DNA from: an uncultured Planctomycetaceae bacterium
Lineage (GTDB): Bacteria > Planctomycetota > Planctomycetia > Pirellulales > Pirellulaceae
Direction: 5' to 3'
DNA: 12,661 bases
Assembly: GCA_903927685.1 (NCBI GenBank)
Contig: CAIYOB010001419.1
Location: 1 to 12,661, forward strand
Numbering within the stretch: the first letter of the stretch is position 1; the number at the start of each line of letters is the position of its first letter. The notes beneath the pieces were generated by a model. That model was given only the letters and a program-made list of their open reading frames with translations. It did not search any database and was not told the DNA's origin. Both the position numbers and the translations under genes were made by a program. Below are positions 1 through 8,044 of this stretch, piece after piece.

Positions 1-6
1 GCTCAC
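1..6 (-). CDS. Possible start of next gene of the efflux operon (edge fragment)
   Basis: On the minus strand the TGA stop of the TolC-family gene (5..3) overlaps a GTG codon at 6..4 in the GTGA arrangement typical of translationally coupled genes. A perfect AGGAGG lies 7 nt upstream of that GTG. Only two codons (GTG AGC) are visible, so the product cannot be named. In many bacteria the gene next to a CusC-like lipoprotein encodes an RND-pump periplasmic adaptor or the pump itself; that is context inference only. Confidence 0.5.
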
Positions 7-1412
7 CCTGCCCCCTCCTCGTCGCTCAAGGCGGGTTCGTCCAAATGGCGACCCACGCTTCGTTCCAAGTCAGCCCAAGCCCGCCGCACTTCGGCATGCA
101 GTTGGTGCTGGCGGACGCGGCTGTCCAGCAGTTGACGCGTTGTCTCCAGGACGACCACGTACGGGACATGCCCTTCGCGATACGCCTGGTCCATGCGCTG
201 GATCGCCGACTCGACCTCCGGGCGAACCTGCTCGTCCAGGATTTCCAACTCCGCCCGAGCTTGGAGGTAACGATCGTGGGCCTGGTGGACGTCCAACACA
301 ATCTGATTATGAATCGTCTCGCATTGCCGGCTGGCCTTGGTCAACTCGGCTTCGGCGCGGGCAATCCCGCCCTGGTTCCGGTTGAAAATCGGGAGTGTGA
401 CGCGAAAGGCCGGCCCGAATTCGTGGCCCTTGTCCCGGCCACTGGTCGCGTCCAGCATCCCGAGCAGACGGACCCAGCCCACGCGAGACAGTCGTAATCG
501 CTCGCAGGCCGCGGCCACGGCCTGTTCGGCGGCCAGGGCATCCGGACGCGTCTCGGTCGCTTCCGCCGTCAACTGGTCGGCGTCCAAGTCGGCGCGCAAG
601 GGTGGCGAAACCGCGCTCAGGCTCAGCGGCGTGCGGTCACTTCCCAAGGCCAGCAGGTTGCGCAGCCGTTCCTCGGCCAGATCCACGTCGTAGCGGATTC
701 GCGTCAAGTCCTGCTGGGCCTGGAGGGCGTCGATGCGCGCCGTCGCCGCTTCCTGACCGCTGCTATCTCCCGCCTCCAGTCTCGCCTGGGCCAATTCGGC
801 GATGCGACTCCGGATCCGTACCGCCTCTTCGGCCACTTCCCGGCGCCCTTGGGCCAGCAGCACATCGGCGTAAGCCTGTCGCACATCGCGGATCAAGTCC
901 AGGGCGGACTGCGTCAGTCGTTCGCACACCCGATCGGCCTCGCGTCCCGCCGCCGCGACCCGGATCGGCCGCAACCAAAACGCTTCGATCGGCATGTCGA
1001 CCAAGTACTTGAAAGGCTTGTCGGACACGGGAAAGAAGTACACGACCTCCGGGTTCGGCAACAGCCCGGCCTGGATCAGGTCGGCGCGCGCAATCCGCAG
1101 CTCGGCAAGTGTTTCCAGAAAAGCGGCGTTGTTCCAGAGCCCGATGAGAACCGCTTCCTCCTCAGTCAGTCCGTCCTCCAGCGCGGCCCCATTGGGCAAA
1201 AGAACTTCGCCCTGGCACGTCTCCGCCGCCAGCTCCAGCCCGGTACGCGGTTGGAGGTTCGCGGACACGCAGTCGCGGTCGCAGACGGGCCGGAAACCGG
1301 CGCAGCCAGCCACGGCCGTCAGCAGTACGAATGCCGCCAACACGCACGGGCGGGTGGGCAGCCCGATTCGTTGCCAGCATTGACGGCGGCTGCGCACGAC
1401 AGCGACTCGCAT
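3..1412 (-). CDS. TolC/CusC-family outer-membrane efflux lipoprotein
   Basis: 469-residue outer-membrane channel protein of the OEP/TolC superfamily, which forms the exit duct of tripartite RND, ABC or MFS pumps. The N-terminus is basic, then hydrophobic, and ends in a lipobox (VAGC, Cys37), so the mature protein is probably a lipid-anchored CusC/NodT-type factor. Two long heptad-like helical halves follow: about 70-260, and about 275-460, the latter opening with GPAFRVTLPIFNRNQGG, the strand-plus-turn motif typical of CusC/CzcC proteins. I chose ATG 1412 because the signal peptide starts there and AGGA precedes it; the open frame continues upstream to 1610 but that part is arginine-rich and not protein-like. 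The gene follows hemG by 292 bp on the same strand and seems coupled to a gene beyond the left edge. The substrate cannot be told; heavy-metal efflux is a guess from CusC-like features. Confidence 0.9.
   Translation of the reverse strand: MRVAVVRSRRQCWQRIGLPTRPCVLAAFVLLTAVAGCAGFRPVCDRDCVSANLQPRTGLELAAETCQGEVLLPNGAALEDGLTEEEAVLIGLWNNAAFLETLAELRIARADLIQAGLLPNPEVVYFFPVSDKPFKYLVDMPIEAFWLRPIRVAAAGREADRVCERLTQSALDLIRDVRQAYADVLLAQGRREVAEEAVRIRSRIAELAQARLEAGDSSGQEAATARIDALQAQQDLTRIRYDVDLAEERLRNLLALGSDRTPLSLSAVSPPLRADLDADQLTAEATETRPDALAAEQAVAAACERLRLSRVGWVRLLGMLDATSGRDKGHEFGPAFRVTLPIFNRNQGGIARAEAELTKASRQCETIHNQIVLDVHQAHDRYLQARAELEILDEQVRPEVESAIQRMDQAYREGHVPYVVVLETTRQLLDSRVRQHQLHAEVRRAWADLERSVGRHLDEPALSDEEGAG
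14..19 (-). promoter_or_regulatory. Strong Shine-Dalgarno AGGAGG inside the end of the TolC-family gene
   Basis: The plus strand reads CCTCCT, giving AGGAGG on the minus strand, with 7 nt (GGGCAGG) before a GTG codon that overlaps the upstream stop. A full-consensus site at ideal spacing, inside the last codons of a gene, supports a coupled downstream gene beyond the window edge. It could also be chance in GC-rich glycine/glutamate codons. Confidence 0.5.
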
Positions 1413-1704
1413 GATCCTAACGAGATTGACTGAAGATCGGCCCGCAGCGTCGAGCGGGCGGCGGAAGGCACTTCCGTGCCAGCCAATTCGCACCTCGTCG
1501 CCTGCCGCCGATCTGTCGCACTCCCAAGGTATCGACGCGCAGAATCGACTGCCTTTAACGATTGCGCAGCCTGTGCCGGATACTGCCTCGCGATAGCTCA
1601 GCTTGCGCACCAGGAGAAGCCGGGAACGATGGTGCTCGCTGAGGTAAGTTGTTGTTCAGCGACGGGGCCCTGGCCGGCCGTTACCGCGCCGCCGATCTTC
1701 CCCT
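1413..1704 (-). promoter_or_regulatory. Leader/promoter region of the TolC-family gene; hairpins, no gene
   Basis: No credible gene lies here. Reading toward the TolC gene, there is a 7-bp stem with a 13-nt loop (TCGCTGA 1636-1642 with TCAGCGA 1656-1662), which could help end hemG transcription but has no T-tract. Near the TolC start there are two mutually exclusive small stems in the same bases: GGAAG/CTTCC (1463-1467/1471-1475) and GGCAC/GTGCC (1467-1471/1476-1480). A 5-bp stem CCCGC/GCGGG (1441-1445/1454-1458) lies closer still. I could not identify a convincing -35/-10 pair. An AGGA sits just before ATG 1412. Confidence 0.35.
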
Positions 1705-3144
1705 TCACACTTCCCCCTTCAGTCTTCCCGCTACCTTCTCCGCCACTTTTTCGCTCTTGTAGATACAGAACGGAATGCCGACGCCGCCGAAGGCATTGCC
1801 GGTAAAGTACAAGCCGGGCAGCTGTTCCAGGGCGGCTTCGACTTGCCGGATGCGTTCGCCGTGACCCACGTAATACTGTGGCATGGCCTGCTCGTAACGG
1901 CTGATGAGCACCAGGTTGGGCTCACCGGAAATCCCCAGCAGCTGGCCCAGTTCAGCGTGGGCGATGGCGACCAGTTGATCGTCCGGCAACGCGGCCAGTT
2001 CGGGCTGCATCTCGCCTCCGATAAAGGCGCGGACCAGGGCGCTACCCTCGGGCGCGCGTCCGGGGTACTTGACGCTGGAAAAACTGCCCGACAGGACTTT
2101 TCGGTTCTCGACTTGCGGGACGACGAAACCGAAGCCGTCCATCGGATGCGAAATCTGCTCGCGGCGATAGCCGAGCGAAACGATCGAGCAGCTGGCGTGC
2201 GTGATGGACGCCAGTTGGTCGGCCAATTGCGGGTGGATCTCGGCCATCAGACGTGCAGCCGCGGGCGCCTTGGGCGCCAGGACCACGGAGTCGCAATGCA
2301 GCGTCTCCGGCTTGGCCCCGCCCGTGGTCAGCTGCCAGCCGCCGGCTGGATCGCGGGCCAGGCGAGTCACCGGCGTACTGGTCCGGACCGCGCCGGCCGG
2401 CAGCCGTGCGGCCAGCGTGTCGATCAAGCTGGAGATCCCGTCCCGGAGCGTCATGAACATGCTGTATCGCGCCCCGCTGCCGCCCTGCATCTGGGACTTT
2501 GGCTTGCTCGCCTGCTTCCAGACGGCGCGGATCAAGCTGCCGTGGTCGCGCTCCATGTCCTGGAAGCGGGGCATCGTGGAGCGGACGCTCAACTTGGTCG
2601 GATCGCCGGTGTAAATGCCGCCGATCAGCGGTTGGACCAGCCGGTCGTAGGTCTCGCGGCCGAACCGCCGCGTGACGAACGACGCCAGGCTCTCGTCGCC
2701 CTCCTCCTGACGCTTGGGAATAAAGTACTCCCACGCCATCCGCAGCTTGCCCCAGGGACTGAGGATCGGCGTGGTGACCACCGGCCAGATGCGGCTGGGC
2801 GCCATAATCACAAAGCCCTCCGGGATCCGCCGCAATCGGCCCCGGCAGACCACAAAGGCATGGCGATGTTCGTGATTGGTCTGCAGCAACTGGTCGCCCA
2901 GTCCGACGCGCCGGCACAGGTCGATGCCCCAGGCGGGAGTCGTAATAAAGTTGTCCGCGCCGCGTTCGATCAGGTATCCATCGGTGCGCACCGTCTCCAA
3001 GACGCCGCCCAGTCGCGGAGCCGCTTCCAACAGAAGCAATTCGACGTCCGGCGCCAATTCGTGCACGCGATGGGCTGCCGCCAAGCCGGAAATCCCGCCT
3101 CCGACGACCGCGACGCGCTTCTTTGTAACGGTTGATTCAGTCAT
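1705..3144 (-). CDS. hemG: Protoporphyrinogen/coproporphyrinogen oxidase, FAD-dependent (HemG/HemY type)
   Basis: 479-residue FAD enzyme that oxidises the porphyrinogen ring by six electrons late in heme synthesis. It shows the Rossmann FAD motif GGGISG at 15-20, the acidic residue closing the second strand (Glu40) followed by RLGG, the ERGADNF segment at 60-66, the family signature PLIGGIYTGDPTKLS at 172-186, and the C-terminal FAD-contact block GNAFGGVGIPFCI starting near 449. Length is normal for the family. The sequence alone does not settle protoporphyrinogen versus coproporphyrinogen III as substrate; the former is expected outside Gram-positive bacteria. Older annotation calls this type hemY. 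Of three in-frame starts (TTG 3159, ATG 3153, ATG 3144) I prefer 3144: it leaves a short tail before the FAD motif, and GAGA lies upstream. The gene is divergent from dsbD. Confidence 0.93.
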   Translation of the reverse strand: MTESTVTKKRVAVVGGGISGLAAAHRVHELAPDVELLLLEAAPRLGGVLETVRTDGYLIERGADNFITTPAWGIDLCRRVGLGDQLLQTNHEHRHAFVVCRGRLRRIPEGFVIMAPSRIWPVVTTPILSPWGKLRMAWEYFIPKRQEEGDESLASFVTRRFGRETYDRLVQPLIGGIYTGDPTKLSVRSTMPRFQDMERDHGSLIRAVWKQASKPKSQMQGGSGARYSMFMTLRDGISSLIDTLAARLPAGAVRTSTPVTRLARDPAGGWQLTTGGAKPETLHCDSVVLAPKAPAAARLMAEIHPQLADQLASITHASCSIVSLGYRREQISHPMDGFGFVVPQVENRKVLSGSFSSVKYPGRAPEGSALVRAFIGGEMQPELAALPDDQLVAIAHAELGQLLGISGEPNLVLISRYEQAMPQYYVGHGERIRQVEAALEQLPGLYFTGNAFGGVGIPFCIYKSEKVAEKVAGRLKGEV

Positions 3145-3204
3145 GGATCTCATTATCAAGTGGATGGGTTTGGCGAGTTGCAGTTAGACCCGTTGGACCG
3201 GGAA

Positions 3205-3249
3205 TTGGCAAGTGGGGCTGCGGGGGCTGCATTGACCCTGCCTTGCCAA
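3205..3249. promoter_or_regulatory. Inverted repeat in the hemG-dsbD divergent spacer
   Basis: TTGGCAAG (3205-3212) is repeated in inverse as CTTGCCAA (3242-3249), 8-bp arms separated by 29 bp. The second arm overlaps the spacer of the candidate dsbD promoter. It could be a regulator half-site pair serving both divergent genes, but arms this short can occur by chance. Confidence 0.2.
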
Positions 3250-3261
3250 ATCCGGTACCAT
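3232..3261 (+). promoter_or_regulatory. Candidate sigma70-type promoter of dsbD
   Basis: TTGACC at 3232-3237 (5 of 6 to TTGACA) and TACCAT at 3256-3261 (4 of 6 to TATAAT) are separated by 18 bp. The predicted start near 3268 would give a leader of about 33 nt containing the purine-rich AGGG that precedes ATG 3301. Planctomycete promoter consensus is less well defined, so this is a suggestion from pattern only. Confidence 0.35.
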
Positions 3262-3276
3262 GTCACACGGCACAAC

Positions 3277-3282
3277 ATTATA
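3277..3282 (-). promoter_or_regulatory. Candidate -10 element for hemG (TATAAT)
   Basis: The plus strand ATTATA reads as a perfect TATAAT on the minus strand, inside one of the few AT-rich patches of this GC-rich region. No good -35 is seen at 16-18 bp. If used, the hemG leader would be about 125 nt and the hemG and dsbD transcripts would start within a few bases of each other. Confidence 0.25.
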
Positions 3283-3300
3283 TGGGGCAGGGTATTACGG

Positions 3301-5931
3301 ATGATCGTAGCAACCACTTGTCGATCGCTTTGTCTGTTCGCCGCCGGCTTGGTCTTGTTTGTGTCCTCAAGTCTTCGGGCCGCGGAGCCGGCCTCGCCGC
3401 CGGCGATGCTCCCGGATTTCGCGGATGCGCCCGGATTGGGCGACTTCCTCGGCGACGGAGGCGGCGAGAACGAACTGAAGCTCTCGGGCAGCTTCCGAGC
3501 CCACCGCGGCCAGCGGACCGGCGTCCTCGAAGTCCGCGCGTCCTTGGCCCCCGAATGGCATGTGTACGCACTTGACCAACAGGGCGGTCCCGGGCCTGCC
3601 AAGATCACCGTGCCGCCGTCCAGTCCGGTCCGGCTCACCGGTCCGTTTCAGCCGGACAAGCCGCCGGAGGTTCGCAAGGTCGAAGTGTTCGAGGTGCCGT
3701 TGCGCGAGCACTATGGTCAAGTGACCTGGTCGGCGCCAATCGAACTCGCCGCAGACGCCGACGTCGAAAACGTCCGCTTTCAAGCCGTGTTCGACGGCCA
3801 GATCTGCAGCGACAACGTCGGCTGCAAACCCGTTTTCGGCGAGAAGATCGAGATCGCCTTTGGCGGCTACCTGGATCCCGCCCCCGCTGCGCCTGAGTCC
3901 CCGGTGGCATCGGCCGTGGCGCCGAGTGCGGTGCCCAGTCCAGCCCCCGCAGCCAACGACTATCGGGCCGACCGTGCCCACGCTGCATTTCGCGGGCATG
4001 TCGAGCCGTCCACGGTAGCGGCGGGCGGAAAACTAACCCTGGTCATCTCCGCCGTGCCGGACGCCAGTTGGCACCTGTACGCGTACGAGCCCCGGGACCC
4101 CCAGCAGGTCGCCAAGCCGACGCTGATCGCGGTCAGCTCGCCGGCCGGTTGGAAACTGGATGCGGTGACGGCTTCGCCGGAACCGATCGTCAAGCCGGCG
4201 GAGGGCGACCAGCCCGCGGTTCGCTATCACGACGGGCCTGTGACCTGGACCGCCGAATTGACCGTGCCGCCGGGCACTCCGGACGGACCGTACGAATTCG
4301 CCGGGCTGTTCGGTTACCAGACCTGCACGGACACTTCGTGCGACCGGCCGCTGGGGGCGAAGTTCGCGGCGTATGTTACCGTGGGGCCGGCAGTTGCGGG
4401 CCAGTCGGCGTCCCTGGTTTTCACCGACTCGCGGTATGCCGAGGCGGCGCAACTGGCCGCGGCCCTGGCCGGCGAGGCGCCTGCGGAGTCCGCGCCGCCC
4501 GCGACGATTCCGGACGCGGGCCGCACCGCGATCAGCACCCCTCCGACCATTCCGGGAGGTTTGCCGCCGGCGAACACCAACGGGCAGACGCCGTTGTCGC
4601 TGGTCCTGGTCTACGCCTTTCTGGGCGGCCTGGTCTTGAACATCATGCCCTGCGTCCTGCCCGTGATCGGGCTGAAAGTCATGGCCTTTGTCCAGCAAGC
4701 GGGCGAGAGCCGGGCCAAGGTGTTGGCCTTGAATGTCTGGTACTCGCTGGGCCTGCTGTCCGTGTTCCTGGTATTGGCGACCCTGGCCGCCGTATACAAC
4801 GTGGGCTGGGGCCAGCAGTTCAGCAGCGAAACGGTGACGATCACGCTGGCGGGAATCGTGTTCGCCATGGGGCTCAGCTTCCTGGGAGTCTGGCAGATGC
4901 CGATCCCGGGCTTTGTCGGCAGCGCCTCGGCGTCGGAACTGGCCGAAAAAGAAGGGCCGGCGGGCGCGTTCATGAAGGGCATCCTGACCACCATCCTCGC
5001 CACGCCGTGCAGCGGTCCGGGAGTCGCCGTGGCGCTGGGCTACTGCACGGGCAAGCCGGCCGGCGTTGTGTACATGATTTTTGCGATGGTAGGGCTGGGC
5101 ATGGCCAGTCCCTACCTGGTGATCGGCGCGGTTCCCAAGGCGCTCCGGCTGCTGCCCAGGCCGGGCGCGTGGATGGAGCGGTTCGAGCAGCTCATGGGCC
5201 TGGTCCTGCTGGGCACGGTCATCTACCTGCTCAGTTTCACCGCCTGGGCGAACGTGGTGCCGACCGTCGCGCTGCTGCTGGGGCTGGGGGCCGCGTGCTG
5301 GTGGATCGGCCAGATTCCCTTTACCGCCGAGCCCCAGGTCAAAGTGAGAAACTGGCTGGGTGCGGCGGCGTTCGCCGTGCTGTGCGGGCTGGTCGCGTTC
5401 ACCGGCAAGATCACGCTCGACGGCCGTGAAGTGTACGGGCTGCGCGGGATCATGGAGCATCGCCTCGAGCGGTACGTCACCCAGCAGGCGGCTCTGCACG
5501 GCTCCGCAGACGACCTGCTGGACGCACCCGAGATAACGCAACACACGACCGAGATTCACTGGTTGCCGTACAGCGAGCAACGGTTGCAACAGGCGCTAGC
5601 CCGCAACCGGACGGTGCTGGTCGACTTTACCGCCGACTGGTGCCTGACCTGCAAGACGCTCGAAGCCACCGTGCTGGAGACCCAGCCGGTCCGCGACGCG
5701 CTGCGCAGCAACGGCGTGATTGCGCTGCAAGCCGACTGGACGAAGGGCGATCCCGAGATCAGCCAGAAGCTGGAATCCCTGGGCAACAAGCAGGTCCCCG
5801 TGCTGGCCATCTTCCCGGCCGGACGGGCTGACCAGCCGATCGTCTTGGCCGGCTTTTACACCCAGGCAACGCTGCTGCAGAAGCTTCGAGATGCGGGGCC
5901 GTCACACGCTCTGGCCACGCTCTGGAAGTAA
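3301..5931 (+). CDS. dsbD: DsbD-family thiol:disulfide interchange protein with two periplasmic alpha domains
   Basis: 876-residue inner-membrane protein that passes electrons from cytoplasmic thioredoxin to periplasmic thiol proteins. Order: signal peptide (cleavage near 27-28); alpha domain 1 (about 58-185) with Cys169 and Cys175; alpha domain 2 (about 221-366) with Cys342 and Cys347; eight likely membrane helices from about 431 to 702 carrying the redox cysteines in MPC (451) and TPC (570), spaced as in DsbD/CcdA; and a thioredoxin-like gamma domain (about 757-870) with CLTC (Cys781, Cys784) and a VPV cis-proline region. E. coli DsbD is about 565 residues with one alpha domain, so the extra length is mainly the second alpha domain and proline/alanine linkers. 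ATG 3301 starts a clean signal peptide, with AGGG 8 nt upstream; the frame before it is not protein-like. Likely roles are cytochrome c maturation and disulfide correction. Confidence 0.93.
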   Translation: MIVATTCRSLCLFAAGLVLFVSSSLRAAEPASPPAMLPDFADAPGLGDFLGDGGGENELKLSGSFRAHRGQRTGVLEVRASLAPEWHVYALDQQGGPGPAKITVPPSSPVRLTGPFQPDKPPEVRKVEVFEVPLREHYGQVTWSAPIELAADADVENVRFQAVFDGQICSDNVGCKPVFGEKIEIAFGGYLDPAPAAPESPVASAVAPSAVPSPAPAANDYRADRAHAAFRGHVEPSTVAAGGKLTLVISAVPDASWHLYAYEPRDPQQVAKPTLIAVSSPAGWKLDAVTASPEPIVKPAEGDQPAVRYHDGPVTWTAELTVPPGTPDGPYEFAGLFGYQTCTDTSCDRPLGAKFAAYVTVGPAVAGQSASLVFTDSRYAEAAQLAAALAGEAPAESAPPATIPDAGRTAISTPPTIPGGLPPANTNGQTPLSLVLVYAFLGGLVLNIMPCVLPVIGLKVMAFVQQAGESRAKVLALNVWYSLGLLSVFLVLATLAAVYNVGWGQQFSSETVTITLAGIVFAMGLSFLGVWQMPIPGFVGSASASELAEKEGPAGAFMKGILTTILATPCSGPGVAVALGYCTGKPAGVVYMIFAMVGLGMASPYLVIGAVPKALRLLPRPGAWMERFEQLMGLVLLGTVIYLLSFTAWANVVPTVALLLGLGAACWWIGQIPFTAEPQVKVRNWLGAAAFAVLCGLVAFTGKITLDGREVYGLRGIMEHRLERYVTQQAALHGSADDLLDAPEITQHTTEIHWLPYSEQRLQQALARNRTVLVDFTADWCLTCKTLEATVLETQPVRDALRSNGVIALQADWTKGDPEISQKLESLGNKQVPVLAIFPAGRADQPIVLAGFYTQATLLQKLRDAGPSHALATLWK

Positions 5932-5954
5932 CGCCCTCGCCCCGCTACTCCGGG

Positions 5955-5995
5955 GAGCCAGCGTAGGACGGATTGCCAATCCGTCCCACGGGCTC
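5955..5995. terminator. Long hairpin between convergent genes; possible dispersed repeat
   Basis: A perfect 9-bp stem, GGACGGATT (5966-5974) and AATCCGTCC (5978-5986), encloses a GCC loop. After a mismatch it extends by CGT/ACG (5962-5964/5988-5990) and, past an AG bulge, by GAGCC/GGCTC (5955-5959/5991-5995). It starts 24 bp after the dsbD stop and ends just before the stop of the converging SHD1 gene, so it can fold on either transcript. There is no T-tract, so a dispersed palindrome or RNA-stabilising element is as likely as an intrinsic terminator. Confidence 0.55.
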
Positions 5996-5996
5996 G

Positions 5997-7964
5997 TCAC
6001 CGCGATTTCGGCCGCGTAGGGTTGAGCTTCAGGTCCTGCCACTGGTCGCCTGTCAGCACGCTCCGTCCCACCTGGGCCGTGATCTCGGGTTTCGGGATCC
6101 GGGGCGGCAGATCCAGCCGCGAGAAGAACCCCGGGTCGGGCTTTTCATACCGCTTGACTGCATCCTGGACCGTTTCGCCTTCGTTCAAGTGCAGCAGTGG
6201 CGGGATGCGGTTCTCGGTCGCCCGCGTCCACAACACGTTCGAGCCGCTGCGGATCTGCAACTCGGCGGTGAACGGCGTGAGGCTGGCCGTGCTCACGGCG
6301 TTCGGAGCGCCGCGCATGCTGCGGAACTGCAACTGCTGGGTCTCCCCGCGGCCAATCTTGGCGACTAGGGTGACCGGAGCACTGCGGCTGACCTTCCAGC
6401 CAGCTTTCTCCGCCGCTTGCCCCAACGACGCTTCGATCTCCGCTTGATCCACCGGAGCGGTCGACTCGACGGCAATCGCCACCGCCGAGCCGGCCCGCAC
6501 CAGCATCGCCCCGTCCCCCGCCCGCTGGAGCGCTTCGACGGCTTTCTGGGCCGAGGCATGCGGGATTTTCACGCTGGCCAAACCGCAGTTCTGCGACGTC
6601 GTCGCCACCAGGAACTTGTCCCCCACCATGATCGGTTCGGTACTGGCCGAACTGCTGTACTTCCAAACCGACATGCCCAGGTCCAATTGGACGGCGTCCC
6701 CCAACGCCCCGCGGAACATCTTGGGGCCGATCCAGTGGATGGGATGCGAACCCAAGTGGTCGGTCGTCGTGGCCTGGCTGACGGTCTTGTCGGCCGCGAC
6801 GTCCCAGACCTGGTACTGGTTCGAGAAGCAGACCGCGAGCAGTCCGCCCGTCGGGTCGAAGGCGGCTCCCGGCGTCAACGTGCTGCCGGTAGCCAGCGAC
6901 CTGCGCACCGTTCCGCTCGCCGTCTCGACGATCACCACCTTGCCGCTCTGCGGAATGGCCATGTACCGCTGGCTGCCGCTGAACACCGGCGGTTCGCTCG
7001 CACTGGCTGTCTCGACGCGGTACAGCAACTTGGCGGCCGGCAAATCCCAGACACACAGCACGCGGTCGACAATCGCGGCCACGTGGGAACCGGAGAGCAA
7101 CTTGGCCCATTCCACTTGCGGTGCAAATCCGGGTTTGCCGGCGCCCGGCAGCGTTCGCCGGAACAGCGACTTCGGACTGCCCGTCATCAGCCCCTGCACC
7201 AGCACCAATTCACCACCTCGCTGGAACTGGTCCAGTTTGTCGACCACCAGCGTTCGGCCGCTGGCCGGGTCGTGGTCCCACACCCGCACGGCGTTGGGAA
7301 AGTCCCAGACGAGATCGGCTTTCTTGCCAGCCAGATTCACGACATAGATCCGCCCGCGAGTCTCCGGCGAACTGCCGGACTTGTGCCGCCCGATCGACAA
7401 CAGAAAGCGGCTCTCGGCGCCGCTGGCGAGCACCGGGGTGGAGACTTTGTCATAGGCATCGACCGGACTGACCGGCGCCACCCCCGCAGCTACGGCTGGC
7501 GCTGCCGGTTGCGGGTCCGGCACGAACGGCGCGCTGGCGGGCGCCGCTCCCATGTCCAACGTGTTGCCCGTGCCCGGCAAGGCCATTTCCTCGCCGGCGG
7601 ACGGGGATTCTGCCGCGGCCCGCAACGTCCCCGGCAGGGCTGCCGAAGACGCCGCCGGCGCTGCCGCCGCCGCCGCCGCGGGCATCGGCGTGCCGCCGGC
7701 GAACGGATCGTCGGCCGAGGCGTTGAGTGACTTCAGGTAGTCCTGGTCCTCCTGGCTCAGGCGCGCGAGCGGGACCGCGATTTCGCGTCCGTCCGCGGTA
7801 TGCAGTCGCACGGCCGTCGCGGTCTGCTCGATCAACGCCGCAGGAATCTGAAACTTGCCGGTCGAGTCCTTCCAGAGCCGCGTTTCGTTCTGTTGGCCCA
7901 ACGCTGCACCGCGAGCGACCAAGACGAGCAGGACCAAGCTGACGAGCAACCCTCTGCGTGGCAT
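5997..7964 (-). CDS. Exported protein: N-terminal SHD1 domain plus WD40-like beta-propeller
   Basis: 655 residues. A signal peptide (1 to about 23, ending in ALG-Q) is followed at once by an SHD1 domain (about 28-82; core TRLWKDSTGKF, then ADGREIAVPLARLSQEDQDYL). An alanine/proline-rich linker (91-168) leads to repeats with WD40/YVTN-like character (about 171-455; CVWDLPAAKLLYRVE, VVIVETASGTVRRS, YQVWDVAADKTVS). The C-terminal region (456-655) is unrecognised. In yeast Sla1, SHD1 binds NPFX(1,2)D peptides; planctomycete secreted proteins often carry SHD1 with unknown ligands. The propeller suggests a binding scaffold; I see no catalytic motif. ATG 7964 is preferred: it begins the signal peptide and has GAGG 5 nt upstream, while the frame extends uselessly to 8042. 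It lies 192 bp downstream of another SHD1 gene. DDPFAGG at 86-91 follows the domain, resembling but not matching NPFxD. Confidence 0.85.
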   Translation of the reverse strand: MPRRGLLVSLVLLVLVARGAALGQQNETRLWKDSTGKFQIPAALIEQTATAVRLHTADGREIAVPLARLSQEDQDYLKSLNASADDPFAGGTPMPAAAAAAAPAASSAALPGTLRAAAESPSAGEEMALPGTGNTLDMGAAPASAPFVPDPQPAAPAVAAGVAPVSPVDAYDKVSTPVLASGAESRFLLSIGRHKSGSSPETRGRIYVVNLAGKKADLVWDFPNAVRVWDHDPASGRTLVVDKLDQFQRGGELVLVQGLMTGSPKSLFRRTLPGAGKPGFAPQVEWAKLLSGSHVAAIVDRVLCVWDLPAAKLLYRVETASASEPPVFSGSQRYMAIPQSGKVVIVETASGTVRRSLATGSTLTPGAAFDPTGGLLAVCFSNQYQVWDVAADKTVSQATTTDHLGSHPIHWIGPKMFRGALGDAVQLDLGMSVWKYSSSASTEPIMVGDKFLVATTSQNCGLASVKIPHASAQKAVEALQRAGDGAMLVRAGSAVAIAVESTAPVDQAEIEASLGQAAEKAGWKVSRSAPVTLVAKIGRGETQQLQFRSMRGAPNAVSTASLTPFTAELQIRSGSNVLWTRATENRIPPLLHLNEGETVQDAVKRYEKPDPGFFSRLDLPPRIPKPEITAQVGRSVLTGDQWQDLKLNPTRPKSR

Positions 7965-8044
7965 GGCAACCTCACATCGAAACTGTCGGAAAGGCAATGA
8001 AACTGGATGGTGGAACCGCCGATGCGGCGATGAACGCCTCATGC

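Noticed and set aside
1413..1610. Upstream extension of the TolC-family frame (66 extra residues)
   Set aside because: The extension is rich in Arg/Gly/Ser with no domain character, whereas ATG 1412 begins a lipoprotein signal peptide with its lipobox.
1843..3135. 430-residue open frame on the plus strand
   Set aside because: It lies wholly opposite hemG, whose product has clear FAD motifs; long antisense frames are expected in GC-rich DNA.
3145..3159. TTG 3159 or ATG 3153 as hemG start
   Set aside because: No ribosome-binding site at good spacing; ATG 3144 has purines upstream and leaves the usual short tail before the FAD motif.
4033..5589. 518-residue open frame on the minus strand
   Set aside because: Opposite dsbD; Arg/Gln/His-rich translation with no family resemblance.
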